This document shows, one piece after another, positions 8,619 to 16,500 of a stretch of 64,000 nucleotides of DNA. Numbering within the stretch: position 1 is the first letter of the stretch; each line of letters begins with the position of its first letter. The notes under the pieces were generated by a model, which was not told the origin of the DNA, did no database searches, and saw only the letters and a program-made list of their open reading frames with translations. Both the position numbers and the translations under genes were made by a program. The DNA is from Clostridium_AQ sp900552125 (GTDB lineage Bacteria > Bacillota_I > Bacilli_A > Erysipelotrichales > Erysipelotrichaceae), in the NCBI GenBank assembly GCA_037892765.1, contig JBBKBW010000010.1. One strand, written 5' to 3'.

Positions 8619-9179
8619 ATGGGAATTTATTTTGTAAGACATGGACAGACTGATTGGAATGTGATGGGTAAGCTACAAGGAAGCAGTGATATTGAATTAA
8701 ACCAGACAGGCAGAGAACAGGCTGAGATTACTAGGGAACATCTAAAAACAATTCACATGGATGAAATATATTGTTCACCTCTAAAACGAGCAAAGGAAAC
8801 TGCCGAAATTATAAACGAGTTATGGCATTTGCCAATACAGCTGGATGATCGATTAAGAGAACGTAATTTTGGTAAAATGGAAGGTTGTTTGCGCAAAGAT
8901 ATACCATTTGATAATATCTGGTCTTGTACAGAGGAAGTAAAATTTCAGGATGGAGAAAATGCTGTAGATTTTTATAAACGTGTTGAACAGTTTTTATCTG
9001 AAATCGTTCCTATGGCTAAGGATAAAGAAATTTTAATAGTTGCCCATGGTGGAGTAAGTATTCCTTTTCAATGTTACTTTGAGGGGTATGATCATGTGGA
9101 TAATCTAACAAAACTCATTATATCTAACTGTGAAGTAAAAGCTTATAAAATAGAAGAAAAACAAATTAGTAAAGGATAG
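8619..9179 (+). CDS. Histidine phosphatase (phosphoglycerate mutase-like) family protein
   Basis: A 186-residue member of the histidine phosphatase superfamily. The phosphohistidine motif is RHGQTDWN (residues 7-14), the second Arg lies in CSPLKRAKETAE, the catalytic acid region is LRERNFGKMEG, and the C-terminal His is in AHGGVS. The length suits cobalamin ribazole phosphatase or broad-specificity PhoE-like enzymes rather than glycolytic mutase. It starts at ATG 8619 with TAGGAG 7 nt upstream, 15 bp after the PHP gene, and is last in that operon, followed by a terminator at 9186. Confidence 0.88.
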   Translation: MGIYFVRHGQTDWNVMGKLQGSSDIELNQTGREQAEITREHLKTIHMDEIYCSPLKRAKETAEIINELWHLPIQLDDRLRERNFGKMEGCLRKDIPFDNIWSCTEEVKFQDGENAVDFYKRVEQFLSEIVPMAKDKEILIVAHGGVSIPFQCYFEGYDHVDNLTKLIISNCEVKAYKIEEKQISKG

Positions 9180-9185
9180 CTTATG

Positions 9186-9212
9186 AAAGATTCCAAACGG
9201 AGTCTTTTTTCT
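9186..9212 (+). terminator. Terminator of the PHP/phosphatase operon
   Basis: AAAGATTCC (9186-9194) pairs with GGAGTCTTT (one G-U pair), four-nt loop, then a T run. Confidence 0.8.
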
Positions 9213-9299
9213 TTTTATATGTATGCATGTGTATTAAGATTTCTACATTTTATTATGTGATTTTTATGGTAATTTTATGGGCTAAAACGCTGTAAGAGA

Positions 9300-9328
9300 T
9301 TGACATTAGCAGTGAAAAGAATTAAAAT
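9300..9328 (+). promoter_or_regulatory. Probable promoter of the NifU-like/GGGtGRT operon
   Basis: TTGACA (9300-9305), a 17-bp spacer and TAAAAT (9323-9328). The untranslated leader to ATG 9496 would be about 160 nt. It holds an imperfect repeat around 9424-9452 (GCGTAAAAAGCC and TTTTTTACG), which may fold. Confidence 0.6.
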
Positions 9329-9495
9329 AAAAACGGCGGTATTCTATTCTTGTGAATTATTGAACTTATAAGAAATAATGCTTATCGCTTGTGCAGATGT
9401 CATTTAATAGAGGAGATGACAGTTGCGTAAAAAGCCAAAGCTTTTTTTACGAAAAGCGGTATATGTCATGGATTGTGAGAAAGGAGAAAAATGAC

Positions 9496-10188
9496 ATGAT
9501 TTATTCAAAAGAAGTTGAAAACATGTGCACTGTTAAGTGTGGTGCAAGCCATGGATGTGCACCTATTCCTGAAGAAGGAAAATGGGTTTACTCTCGTGAA
9601 ATCAAAGACATTTCTGGTTTGACACACGGTATCGGATGGTGTGCTCCTCAGCAGGGTGCCTGCAAACTTACCTTAAATGTTAAAGAAGGTATTATTGAGG
9701 AAGCATTAATTGAAACAATCGGATGCTCTGGTATGACACACTCAGCTGCAATGGCAAGTGAAGCAATCGTTGGTAAAACACTGTTAGAAGCAGTAAATAC
9801 TGACCTTGTTTGTGATGCAATCAACACTGCTATGCGTGAATTATTCTTACAGATCATTTATGGTCGTACACAGTCTGCGTTCTCTGAAAACGGACTTCCA
9901 GTTGGAGCTGGTCTAGAAGACCTTGGTAAAGGTACTCGTTCTCAGGTAGGTACTGTATACTCTACTAAAGTGAAAGGACCTCGTTATCTTGATTTAGCAG
10001 AAGGATACATTCTACAGATGGGACTTGATGAAAACAATGAAATCATCGGTTATGAATATGTAAATATGGGTGTATTCATGGATGCTGTTAAGAAAGGCGT
10101 AAATCCTGAAGAAGCTTTAAACAACGCTAAGAAAACTTATGGTCGTTATGCAGATGCTGTTAAATATATCGACCCAAGACACGAATAG
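9496..10188 (+). CDS. NifU-like iron-sulfur cluster scaffold protein, partner of GGGtGRT protein
   Basis: A 230-residue protein from ATG 9496, chosen over the in-frame ATG 9391 because AAGGAG (9481-9486) precedes it by 9 nt. It resembles the NifU/IscU N-terminal fold with conserved cysteines: an N-terminal cluster (CTVKCGASHGC), WCAPQQGAC, and IETIGCSGMTHSAAM, the segment corresponding to the scaffold Cys loop. Annotators call this family an iron-sulfur cluster assembly scaffold; its true role is not established. It lies 11 bp before the GGGtGRT gene, and the two are a conserved pair in anaerobic Firmicutes. Codon use is cleaner than in neighbouring accessory genes, suggesting strong expression. 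Confidence 0.75.
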   Translation: MIYSKEVENMCTVKCGASHGCAPIPEEGKWVYSREIKDISGLTHGIGWCAPQQGACKLTLNVKEGIIEEALIETIGCSGMTHSAAMASEAIVGKTLLEAVNTDLVCDAINTAMRELFLQIIYGRTQSAFSENGLPVGAGLEDLGKGTRSQVGTVYSTKVKGPRYLDLAEGYILQMGLDENNEIIGYEYVNMGVFMDAVKKGVNPEEALNNAKKTYGRYADAVKYIDPRHE

Positions 10189-10199
10189 GAGGAAAAATC

Positions 10200-11201
10200 A
10201 TGGCATTATTTGAAGGATACGAAAGACGTATTGATAAAATCAATGAAGTATTAAACACATATGGTATTTCTTCCATCGAAGAAGCAAAGAAATTATGTGA
10301 CGATTTAGGTGTTGATGTATACAACATCGTTAAAGGCATTCAGCCAATTTGTTTTGAAAATGCATGCTGGGCATATATTGCTGGGGCTGCAATTGCAATT
10401 AAAAAAGGTGACAAAACTGCATATGATGTAGCAAAATCATTAGGTGAAGGTCTACAGAGCTTCTGTATTCCTGGATCTGTTGCTGATGATCGTAAAGTAG
10501 GTTTAGGTCATGGTAACTTAGCAGCAATGCTATTAAGTGATGAAACTAAATGTTTCGCATTCCTTGCAGGACATGAAAGTTTCGCAGCTGCAGAAGGTGC
10601 TATTGGTATTGCACGTAATGCAAATAAAGCTCGTAAAGAACCACTTCGCGTTATCTTAAACGGTTTAGGAAAAGACGCAGCAAAAATTATTTCTCGTATC
10701 AATGGATTTACTTATGTAGAAACTCAGTTTGATTACTTCACTGGAGAATTGAAAGAACTTTCTAGAACTGCTTATTCTCAGGGAGAAAGAGCTGCAGTTA
10801 ACTGCTATGGTGTAGACGATGTACGTGAAGGTGTTGCAGTAATGCATCATGAAGGTGTAGATGTTTCTATCACTGGTAACTCTACAAACCCTACTCGTTT
10901 CCAGCATCCAGTTGCAGGTACATACAAAAAAGAATGTGTTGAACAAGGTAAGAAATACTTCTCTGTAGCAAGTGGTGGTGGAACTGGACGTACACTTCAC
11001 CCAGATAATATGGCTGCAGGTCCTGCATCTTATGGTATGACAGATACAATGGGACGTATGCACTCTGATGCTCAGTTTGCTGGTTCTTCTTCTGTTCCTG
11101 CTCACGTAGAAATGATGGGACTAATCGGTATGGGTAATAACCCAATGGTTGGTGCTAGTGTTGCAGTTGCAGTAGCTGTATCAGAAGCAATGAATAAATA
11201 A
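10200..11201 (+). CDS. GGGtGRT protein
   Basis: A 333-residue protein with the name-giving SGGGTGRT motif (about residues 259-266). The rest is rich in small residues (CWAYIAGAAIAIKKG, LAGHESFAAAEGAIGIARNA), suggesting a compact, probably oligomeric soluble enzyme. No membrane segment or known catalytic motif is evident. It starts at ATG 10200 with AGGAGG 7-8 nt upstream. It is always found with the NifU-like neighbour in the families I know, so a metal-cluster-dependent function is plausible, but no reaction is established. A strong terminator follows at 11225. Confidence 0.85.
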   Translation: MALFEGYERRIDKINEVLNTYGISSIEEAKKLCDDLGVDVYNIVKGIQPICFENACWAYIAGAAIAIKKGDKTAYDVAKSLGEGLQSFCIPGSVADDRKVGLGHGNLAAMLLSDETKCFAFLAGHESFAAAEGAIGIARNANKARKEPLRVILNGLGKDAAKIISRINGFTYVETQFDYFTGELKELSRTAYSQGERAAVNCYGVDDVREGVAVMHHEGVDVSITGNSTNPTRFQHPVAGTYKKECVEQGKKYFSVASGGGTGRTLHPDNMAAGPASYGMTDTMGRMHSDAQFAGSSSVPAHVEMMGLIGMGNNPMVGASVAVAVAVSEAMNK

Positions 11202-11224
11202 TTCATAAAGAAAAATAAACTTAT

Positions 11225-11269
11225 AAAAGCTGTACATATTACTTAGCTGAAATATGTACAGCTTTTTTT
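11225..11269 (+). terminator. Strong terminator after the GGGtGRT gene
   Basis: A long perfect stem (AAAAGCTGTACATATT pairing with AATATGTACAGCTTTT) followed by further T residues. Confidence 0.9.
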
Positions 11270-11776
11270 ATGATTTAGGAATTATCATGCAATTTCTCAT
11301 ATAGATTTATAAAGAACAAGAAAAGTGCCACATAATTTGCCGCTTGTCTATAAAAATATGTATTAATTATATCAAAAATTTCTTTTAGTATGTCCTTTGT
11401 GAGACTTTTTTTAAACTCTTATGTTCGGATAATATAGCTCCAGCAGTTTTTGTTATATTATCTAACTTCACATGCACTAGTTTCTCCACTAAAATTTGAG
11501 AAAAGTTCAGTTAAAGTCTTGCTTTTCTTTTTTTATCGGGGATAGCTTTATTCCGTTTTCATAGAAAACATGTCCAATAAGACTTTTGGCAATAAAATTC
11601 CATTCCTGTTAATCCATCTTTTTATCTTAATTTGATTTCCATGTTTTGACATAATCTTACAAACATTCATAAAGAATGTTTACCACCTTTTCTTAACTAC
11701 ATAATATTATATAAATTGCTTAAATATGTGTTGATTGGAAATTAAGCTAGTATAGATAAATTTGGATTATATAATA
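11270..11776. other. Intergenic region, about 500 bp, probably decayed sequence
   Basis: No intact gene. On the minus strand a 39-codon frame beginning near 11670 (MNVCKIMSKHGN then IKIKRWINRNG) has an AAGGTGG-like sequence upstream but stops early. The continuation is broken by several stops, which looks like a decayed mobile or regulatory gene, not a functional ORF. I could not identify the family. Confidence 0.4.
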
Positions 11777-11811
11777 AAACACCACTCGTTAATTACTAAC
11801 AAGTGGTGTTT
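11777..11811 (-). terminator. Terminator of the 61-residue TWQG protein gene
   Basis: AAACACCACT (11777-11786) and AGTGGTGTTT (11802-11811) form a 10-bp perfect stem overlapping the last codons of the minus-strand gene. On the minus strand it is followed by U-rich sequence. Confidence 0.75.
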
Positions 11812-11974
11812 CAGTTTTCTCATCTTTTTGTAAGGCGGAGTCAATTAATTTAATCATTTCTAAAGCACTTCGAAAAGATTCTTTACGGTTTTGTTCTACC
11901 CATTCAATAGTACCTTGCCAAGTTTCTTGCTGATTATCTTTTACTACAATAAGGAAGCTATTATTCTTTTTCAT
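11789..11974 (-). CDS. Small TWQG-motif protein, regulon member
   Basis: A 61-residue protein from ATG 11974 (GAGGAG upstream; a GTG at 11983 is too close to it). The sequence is a single compact unit: a predicted strand FLIVVKD, the motif ETWQGTIEWVEQ, then FRSALEMIKLIDSAL, a probable helix. The same pattern (VVVVSRNNNTWQGSLFY then TTILDLIKIIIKLL) forms the C-terminal half of the 146-residue protein encoded beside the BTAD regulator, so the two are related. I know similar short proteins near BTAD regulators in Clostridia but no function. It has its own promoter with the double-heptamer site at 11998-12030, which places it in the same putative regulon as the TasA-like genes. Confidence 0.75.
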   Translation of the reverse strand: MKKNNSFLIVVKDNQQETWQGTIEWVEQNRKESFRSALEMIKLIDSALQKDEKTETPLVSN

Positions 11975-11997
11975 TGTGCTCACGCTCCTCTATTATT

Positions 11998-12030
11998 AGT
12001 ATAATGTATGTAAGTCACAAGAATGTCATA
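11998..12030 (-). promoter_or_regulatory. Double-heptamer promoter site E (SARP-like)
   Basis: Read on the minus strand: TATGACA (12024-12030), 4 nt, TGTGACT (12013-12019), 9 nt, then the -10 box TATACT (11998-12003). The heptamers repeat at 11 bp. It drives the 61-residue TWQG gene, and the geometry equals that of sites B, C, D and F. Confidence 0.75.
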
Positions 12031-12031
12031 A

Positions 12032-12472
12032 TTAATTAGAAATTGGATTGTTTAATAATTTTATAATTATTTTAATGAGATCAAGAATTGTAGTATAAGG
12101 ATATTCCTGATTTTTATAGAATAAGGATCCTTGCCATGTATTATTGTTTCTAGAAACAACAACAACATCGAAGTCAGCAGTTTTTCCTTTATGCTCTTGT
12201 AGGGCTTGATAAAGACAATATGTTTTTGGTTTATTCTGATAAGGGTATTGATTATTTTCATTCTTAAAACTTCGAATTGTTTTTGAAGCTAATGGATTAC
12301 CATTCTTATTAAATATCATGTCAAATTTTAAAAATAAATCGTTTATATCTAGGAAGGATATAGGAGATGTTGTCGTGTTATTATATGCTGTACCAGTTAT
12401 TTCATATTCATTAAATGTATCAATGCATAAGCGAATGATATTGAAAGGAATGCTATTTATATATTTATCCAT
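12032..12472 (-). CDS. TWQG-motif protein encoded with the BTAD regulator
   Basis: A 146-residue protein from ATG 12472 (GAGG 6 nt upstream; the longer frame would begin with TTG inside the upstream gene). The first half contains SIPFNIIRLCIDTFNEYEITGTAY, quoted here only in part as FNEYEITGTAY. The C-terminal half carries FDVVVVSRNNNTWQG and a helix ILDLIKIIIKLL, matching the 61-residue protein. No signal peptide or membrane segment. It starts 8 bp after the BTAD regulator stop, so it is translationally linked to it. It may be a partner or co-sensor of the regulator; function is unknown. Confidence 0.7.
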   Translation of the reverse strand: MDKYINSIPFNIIRLCIDTFNEYEITGTAYNNTTTSPISFLDINDLFLKFDMIFNKNGNPLASKTIRSFKNENNQYPYQNKPKTYCLYQALQEHKGKTADFDVVVVSRNNNTWQGSLFYKNQEYPYTTILDLIKIIIKLLNNPISN

Positions 12473-12480
12473 ATTTTGCC

Positions 12481-13719
12481 TCAAAATCTTGAATCAGATC
12501 CTGAATATACTTCTTTAATATGAATATCTATAGTAAAGCTTGTCTGATTTAATGAATAACGAATTTTTCTTAATACACGATCTAATGCCATAACTGAGTT
12601 TTCATAGTTACAAGCAGTTAATAAAATAATGAATTGGTTCGAACTTAATTGTGAGACGATATCTCCGGTTCTTAGTCCTGTAGTCAGTGCATCTTTAATT
12701 TTATTCATCGTTTTCTTAAAGAAAGTTTTATTGTTTTCTTTATCAGATTCAAAACGAGCACAATCTTTTAGAGTAACTAAGCAAAGCTGGCTGCAGATTC
12801 CTAAACGGTTTATTCCTCGAGATTGAACGGCATACAATTCTTTAAATGTTCCATATTCACAGAAAAAAGCACCATGTTTTGATTTTTCTTCTTCGATTAA
12901 TTCTTTTTGAATATCATTAATATCAGAATTTTTTTCTAAACTAATATTCTTAATAAGTTTATGTAAGTCCTGTAAAGTTTTAGATGGATGAATCCCTAAT
13001 GATGAATATAAAAGACTAGTTGTATGATCATAGGCGTCTAAAGCTTTTTTGTATTGCTTTTTAAGATATAATGAACGAATTAGTATTTCGTAAAATCCTT
13101 CTTCTAATTCATCAATATCTATTGCTTTTCTTGCTAAGAGTTCCATTTGATCATATTCTTTATCTTTTTCTAAAATTTGTGCATATTCAATAAGTCTTCC
13201 TATGAAAATAGAATGGTAATATGCTGCTTTGGCTAAGATTACATGATCTCCTTTGATTTCAGATAAGTATTTACCAGTATAAAGCTTAAATATAGTTTGA
13301 TAGTTTTCTTCAACATCTTGTTTGTTTTTTATTAGATTATTACAGATTTCAAATTGTTCTACATCTAAAGTAATATCATATGCTTGATTAATAGCATAAG
13401 AACTTTTTCCAGTAATAATGAAGTCGTTTATCTGAAACTCTTTTTTCAATAATGTACGAAGTCGATAAACTAAGTTCTTCAATGCTCCAATTGGGTTATC
13501 TATTTCGTCATAGTACCACAAAAGTTCTGAAAGTTCAGTAGAAGGTACTGTATTTTGATGATGCATTAGTAAGTAAGACAAAAGTTTGATCAGTTTATCA
13601 GATTTAATGTGATCACTATAAATTGTCTTGTTGTGATAAGTAAATGAAAACTTATAAAACATTGTAATATAGATTTTATTATCAATGTTTTCTGGTTTGC
13701 TGTCTACCATAGTATCCAT
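12481..13719 (-). CDS. BTAD-domain (SARP-like) transcriptional regulator with degenerate GGDEF-like C-terminus
   Basis: A 412-residue protein. Residues about 20-105 form an OmpR-like winged helix (DKLIKLLSYLLMHHQNTVPSTEL, seen as KLLSYLL, then LLWYYDE, LKNLVYRLRTLLKK). Residues about 110-255 form a bacterial transcriptional activation domain of TPR-like helices (FEICNNLIKN, YHSIFIGRLIEYAQ, GFYEILIRSLYLKKQYKKALDAYDH). The C-terminal 120 residues (QLCLVTLKD, LRTGDIVSQLSSNQFIILL) resemble a GGDEF fold without the GGDEF motif and match the C-terminus of the diguanylate cyclase at 55145. This domain pair is that of Streptomyces SARPs, which bind 11-bp-spaced direct heptamers. Such repeats occur six times in this locus. 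It is divergent from the TasA-like operon and is the likely activator. Confidence 0.85.
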   Translation of the reverse strand: MDTMVDSKPENIDNKIYITMFYKFSFTYHNKTIYSDHIKSDKLIKLLSYLLMHHQNTVPSTELSELLWYYDEIDNPIGALKNLVYRLRTLLKKEFQINDFIITGKSSYAINQAYDITLDVEQFEICNNLIKNKQDVEENYQTIFKLYTGKYLSEIKGDHVILAKAAYYHSIFIGRLIEYAQILEKDKEYDQMELLARKAIDIDELEEGFYEILIRSLYLKKQYKKALDAYDHTTSLLYSSLGIHPSKTLQDLHKLIKNISLEKNSDINDIQKELIEEEKSKHGAFFCEYGTFKELYAVQSRGINRLGICSQLCLVTLKDCARFESDKENNKTFFKKTMNKIKDALTTGLRTGDIVSQLSSNQFIILLTACNYENSVMALDRVLRKIRYSLNQTSFTIDIHIKEVYSGSDSRF

Positions 13720-13859
13720 TTTATCTATCCTTTCTCCCTAAATTCCAGTAACATTTGTCCAATGCTTTATTATTATAATGCTTTTATAGCAATTTAACCA
13801 GTAGTTCTATTAAATTTTGATCAGAATAAACGAATAAAATTTTACTAAAATAGCTAGAA

Positions 13860-13893
13860 TGTTACTAGCTTGTGACATCCTTTATTGTATACT
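13860..13893 (+). promoter_or_regulatory. Double-heptamer promoter site A (SARP-like)
   Basis: TGTTACT (13860-13866), 4 nt, TGTGACA (13871-13877), 10 nt, TATACT (13888-13893). It is the upstream member of a tandem pair before the first TasA-like gene. Confidence 0.65.
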
Positions 13894-13991
13894 TTTTAAG
13901 AAAAGTTAGGCTTTCATCGATTAGCCATTTATAATTAGAAATGTTTATTTTTACTTTTTTACTTCATAATAAATAGGCTAATTTCAAAGCA

Positions 13992-14024
13992 TGTGACTTT
14001 AGTGTTACTTGAAAGCTTTATACT
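13992..14024 (+). promoter_or_regulatory. Double-heptamer promoter site B (SARP-like)
   Basis: TGTGACT (13992-13998), TTAG, TGTTACT (14003-14009), 9 nt, TATACT (14019-14024). The start codon of the TasA-like gene is 52 bp downstream. There is no good -35 hexamer, as expected for an activator-dependent promoter. Confidence 0.75.
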
Positions 14025-14075
14025 AAAAATAGATTTTAATGTATATTTAATGAAAAGAATGAGAGGAATGATGGT

Positions 14076-14714
14076 ATGAAAAAAGTAGCAATGGTAATAT
14101 CCGCTGGTTTACTACTTACGTTTCTAGTATATCAGGGTTCTATGGCATTCTTCCATGCTCAGACTGAGGTTGGTACAAGAATAAGTGCTGGTACATTAGG
14201 TATTGATATTGTGGAAGAAAGTACGAACAGATGGGCTAGAAAAACTGATAATGGCTTCGATTTTGAAAAGGTAATGCCTGGATCACAAATAGATAGTTCT
14301 GCGTATATTGAAAACGTTGAAGATATGACAGTTTATGTTCGTGTTACTGCGACTAAATATTGGACAGATCAGGATGGAAATAAATTACCGGATGCAGATG
14401 CTTCTTTAATCACAATGAATTATTCTAACACTGATGATTGGATAGTTATTGACGATAGTGAAAATTCAAATAATGAGATTATGTATTTTTATTATAGAAA
14501 ACCATTGAATCCAAATGAAAAAACATCAGATGTAATAGATGGTTTAACAATTGATTCTAAATTATCTGACCAGACATATGGAAACTACAAAATTCATTTA
14601 AGCTTAGATGCTGAAGCAGTACAAACAACTGATGGTATTGATGCAGCAATGTCTGAATGGGGTATGACAATAGAAACAGATGAAAATGGAAACATTAAAT
14701 CAGTAGAAGAATAA
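14076..14714 (+). CDS. TasA/camelysin-like secreted protein (SipW substrate)
   Basis: A 212-residue secreted protein. A basic N-terminus and hydrophobic segment (VAMVISAGLLLTFLVYQGSMAFF) end in the FFHAQ..GTRISAGTLGIDI pattern. This resembles camelysin/TasA proteins, where SipW cleaves near the helix end and the mature chain begins the beta-sandwich. Later segments (MPGSQIDSSAYIENVEDMTVYVRVTATKYW, seen as MPGS..IDSSAYIEN and VYVRVTATKYW) fit the MPGD and Y.RV strands of the family. It is first in an operon with two membrane-anchored surface proteins and follows the tandem SARP-like sites. Likely role: structural subunit of an extracellular fibre or its minor component. Confidence 0.75.
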   Translation: MKKVAMVISAGLLLTFLVYQGSMAFFHAQTEVGTRISAGTLGIDIVEESTNRWARKTDNGFDFEKVMPGSQIDSSAYIENVEDMTVYVRVTATKYWTDQDGNKLPDADASLITMNYSNTDDWIVIDDSENSNNEIMYFYYRKPLNPNEKTSDVIDGLTIDSKLSDQTYGNYKIHLSLDAEAVQTTDGIDAAMSEWGMTIETDENGNIKSVEE

Positions 14715-14736
14715 GCGTTGCAGGAGGTAAGGTATT

Positions 14737-15441
14737 ATGAATAGTAAAAAAACAATTTTAGGTAGTATGTTCCTTGCAGTAGCAATGCTTGTACAGCCAC
14801 TTCAAATAATTGCAGCTGATGGAGACATGGGCTTAACATTTGAAGGTGACAGTGGAGAATTTATTACCTACGAAACAGAAAGTGCTTTTGAAAATTTAAC
14901 TCCAGGGGAAGAACGAGTACAACAAATTACGTTAAGGAATGACGATTATCGAGAAATGAAATTTTATGTACGTAGTGAGTTAGATAGTGTGGGTGCTGGA
15001 GAAACTACAGAAAATATTGCTTATGAAATAGAATTTTCTAATGATGGAGAAGTTTTCTATTCAGGTACAATTGGTGGTACTACACAAGCAAATATGGATT
15101 CATTAGATACAAATTATTTGTTGGATACATTAGCTCAAGGTGAAACAGAAACAATTGATATCGCAATTCGTTTTGATGGCGATTCAATGGATAATTCTTA
15201 TCAAGGGAAAATTGGTAATTTAAATTTGATATTCTCAGTTGAATATGAAGAAAATACGCCAATTGAGACTGTTGTGGAAGTAGTAAAACAAGTTCCAGTA
15301 ATTAATCAGATTGTTCAAACCGGAGGGATGACAGCTCTTGGTTTGTTATTAGGTGTATTTACAGCAAGTATTATAGCAGTAATTGTATTATTAGTTACAA
15401 AACGTAGAAAAAAAGAGGAGGGGCAGAATGAACATGCGTAA
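14737..15441 (+). CDS. Cell-surface protein with C-terminal anchor, TasA-locus
   Basis: A 234-residue protein with signal peptide (residues 1-27, ending QIIAAD), an extracellular beta-rich domain with an acidic face, and a C-terminal hydrophobic helix (MTALGLLLGVFTASIIAVIVLLV) followed by a basic tail KRRKKEE. The residues before the helix, IVQTGG, resemble a sortase-like TG signal, though not canonical LPXTG. The mature part (LTPGEERVQQITLRND, MKFYVRSELD) has a TasA-like 'PG..V.....N' pattern, so it may be an anchoring partner that binds the fibre protein. Good ribosome binding site; overlaps the next gene by 14 bp. Confidence 0.7.
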   Translation: MNSKKTILGSMFLAVAMLVQPLQIIAADGDMGLTFEGDSGEFITYETESAFENLTPGEERVQQITLRNDDYREMKFYVRSELDSVGAGETTENIAYEIEFSNDGEVFYSGTIGGTTQANMDSLDTNYLLDTLAQGETETIDIAIRFDGDSMDNSYQGKIGNLNLIFSVEYEENTPIETVVEVVKQVPVINQIVQTGGMTALGLLLGVFTASIIAVIVLLVTKRRKKEEGQNEHA

Positions 15442-16303
15442 TCGATTAAAAAACATTATCGCAGGAGTTGCGGCTGCCTTCCTGTGTATGCTTCCAATAC
15501 AGTTAGATAATATTCATGCAGCTGAATATGAAATCGTATTTAAAGGTGGAGCACATGGTACTGTAAACGGTGAAACAAAAGTATCTTATCGATTAACTAC
15601 AAATGATAGATTTCCTAATGAACCGGATATTCAGGTAGAAGATGGATATGTATTCTTAGGTTGGAACAAAGAACTTCCCGAACCTGGATCTATGGTTGAC
15701 GGGAAAGAAGTGTATGTCGCAAAATATGGCGTATTAGTTGATGGTATTACATATACAGTTCGTTATGTTGATGAAGAAGGGGCAGATATCGCTACTCCAA
15801 GAACAATGATTGGTGAGAGCGGATCAGAAATTACAGAACGTGCTAAATATGTATCTGGATATGAATTTCAACAAAGTACACAGACATTTACATTAAATAG
15901 AAATAATCAGGAAATTACATTTGTTTATACATTAACAAATCCTGAAGAAGTAATCAGATATGAAGAGATTACTGAAGAAGTTCCAGTTGATCAGGTAGTA
16001 ACAGTGCCTGGTACAGAAGGAACGGGTGGAGGAGATGCAGGAGCTGGTGCAGATGCTGGTACAGACCAAGAAACTGGTGGAGAAACTGGTGAAGATACAG
16101 AAAATGTAGATGATCAGGAAACACCACAGTCTGGTGGAGAAGAAACAGTAGATGACAACGAAACTCCATTAAGCGATGGCGATAAAGATAAAAGCAATAA
16201 CAATTATGCTATTATTGCTGGTGTAGGAGCACTTGTTGTTGTAGCACTAGTACTATTAGCATTAGCAAAAAAGAAGAAAAACGGGAAAGTTAGTGAAGAA
16301 TAA
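15428..16303 (+). CDS. MucBP-type surface protein with C-terminal anchor
   Basis: A 291-residue secreted protein. The signal peptide ends near NIHAAE (about residue 32). It is followed by a module FKGGAHGTVNG...GYVFLGWN, like InlB/Listeria-Bacteroides repeats, then a MucBP-like module (YTVRYVDEEGADIATP, GYEF, ITFVYTL). Next is a low-complexity Gly/Asp/Glu-rich spacer (about residues 200-255) and a C-terminal helix with the tail KKKKNG. The spacer holds VDDNETPLSDGD, akin to the E.TPL motif that replaces LPXTG in some Firmicute pilin-type proteins. It is the last gene of the first TasA-like operon. Likely role: sortase- or membrane-anchored base that binds mucin or fibre components. Confidence 0.75.
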   Translation: MNMRNRLKNIIAGVAAAFLCMLPIQLDNIHAAEYEIVFKGGAHGTVNGETKVSYRLTTNDRFPNEPDIQVEDGYVFLGWNKELPEPGSMVDGKEVYVAKYGVLVDGITYTVRYVDEEGADIATPRTMIGESGSEITERAKYVSGYEFQQSTQTFTLNRNNQEITFVYTLTNPEEVIRYEEITEEVPVDQVVTVPGTEGTGGGDAGAGADAGTDQETGGETGEDTENVDDQETPQSGGEETVDDNETPLSDGDKDKSNNNYAIIAGVGALVVVALVLLALAKKKKNGKVSEE

Positions 16304-16309
16304 TCATTG

Positions 16310-16345
16310 AGGGATGGAAGTAAAAGCTGACTTCTGTCCCTTTCG
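16310..16345 (+). terminator. Weak terminator-like hairpin
   Basis: AGGGA-TG-GAAGT pairs with ACTTC-TG-TCCCT with a symmetric internal loop, followed by only three T. It separates the first operon from the promoter at 16409. Confidence 0.4.
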
Positions 16346-16408
16346 GTGCTTCTCTGCATCGAAGAAAGGATAAACGCAATAAAAAAGAACTCCATGTTCA
16401 TTAAAGAT

Positions 16409-16441
16409 TGTTACCGTTATGTGACTCAATATTAGTAGAAT
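16409..16441 (+). promoter_or_regulatory. Double-heptamer promoter site C (SARP-like)
   Basis: TGTTACC (16409-16415), GTTA, TGTGACT (16420-16426), 9 nt, TAGAAT (16436-16441). It lies 60 bp before the start of the large adhesin gene. Confidence 0.7.
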
Positions 16442-16500
16442 GAACATGATTTAAAAGAGTCCCTATTGGGTAATTATAAATAGAAAATAGGAGGGTACGT

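Noticed and set aside
10665..11145. Two overlapping minus-strand reading frames inside the GGGtGRT gene
   Set aside because: They are antisense shadows in a gene with strong codon bias; no ribosome binding site and no family text.
11503..11520. String AGTTCAGTTAAAGTC, recurring with a change near 22270 (AGTTCAGTTAAGTC)
   Set aside because: Short and isolated; may be shared decayed element sequence, but too little to call a repeat.
13747..13753. AGTAACA (minus-strand TGTTACT) in the BTAD regulator's own upstream region
   Set aside because: There is no second heptamer at 11 bp and it lies downstream of the apparent -10, so autoregulation by the double-heptamer pattern is not claimed.
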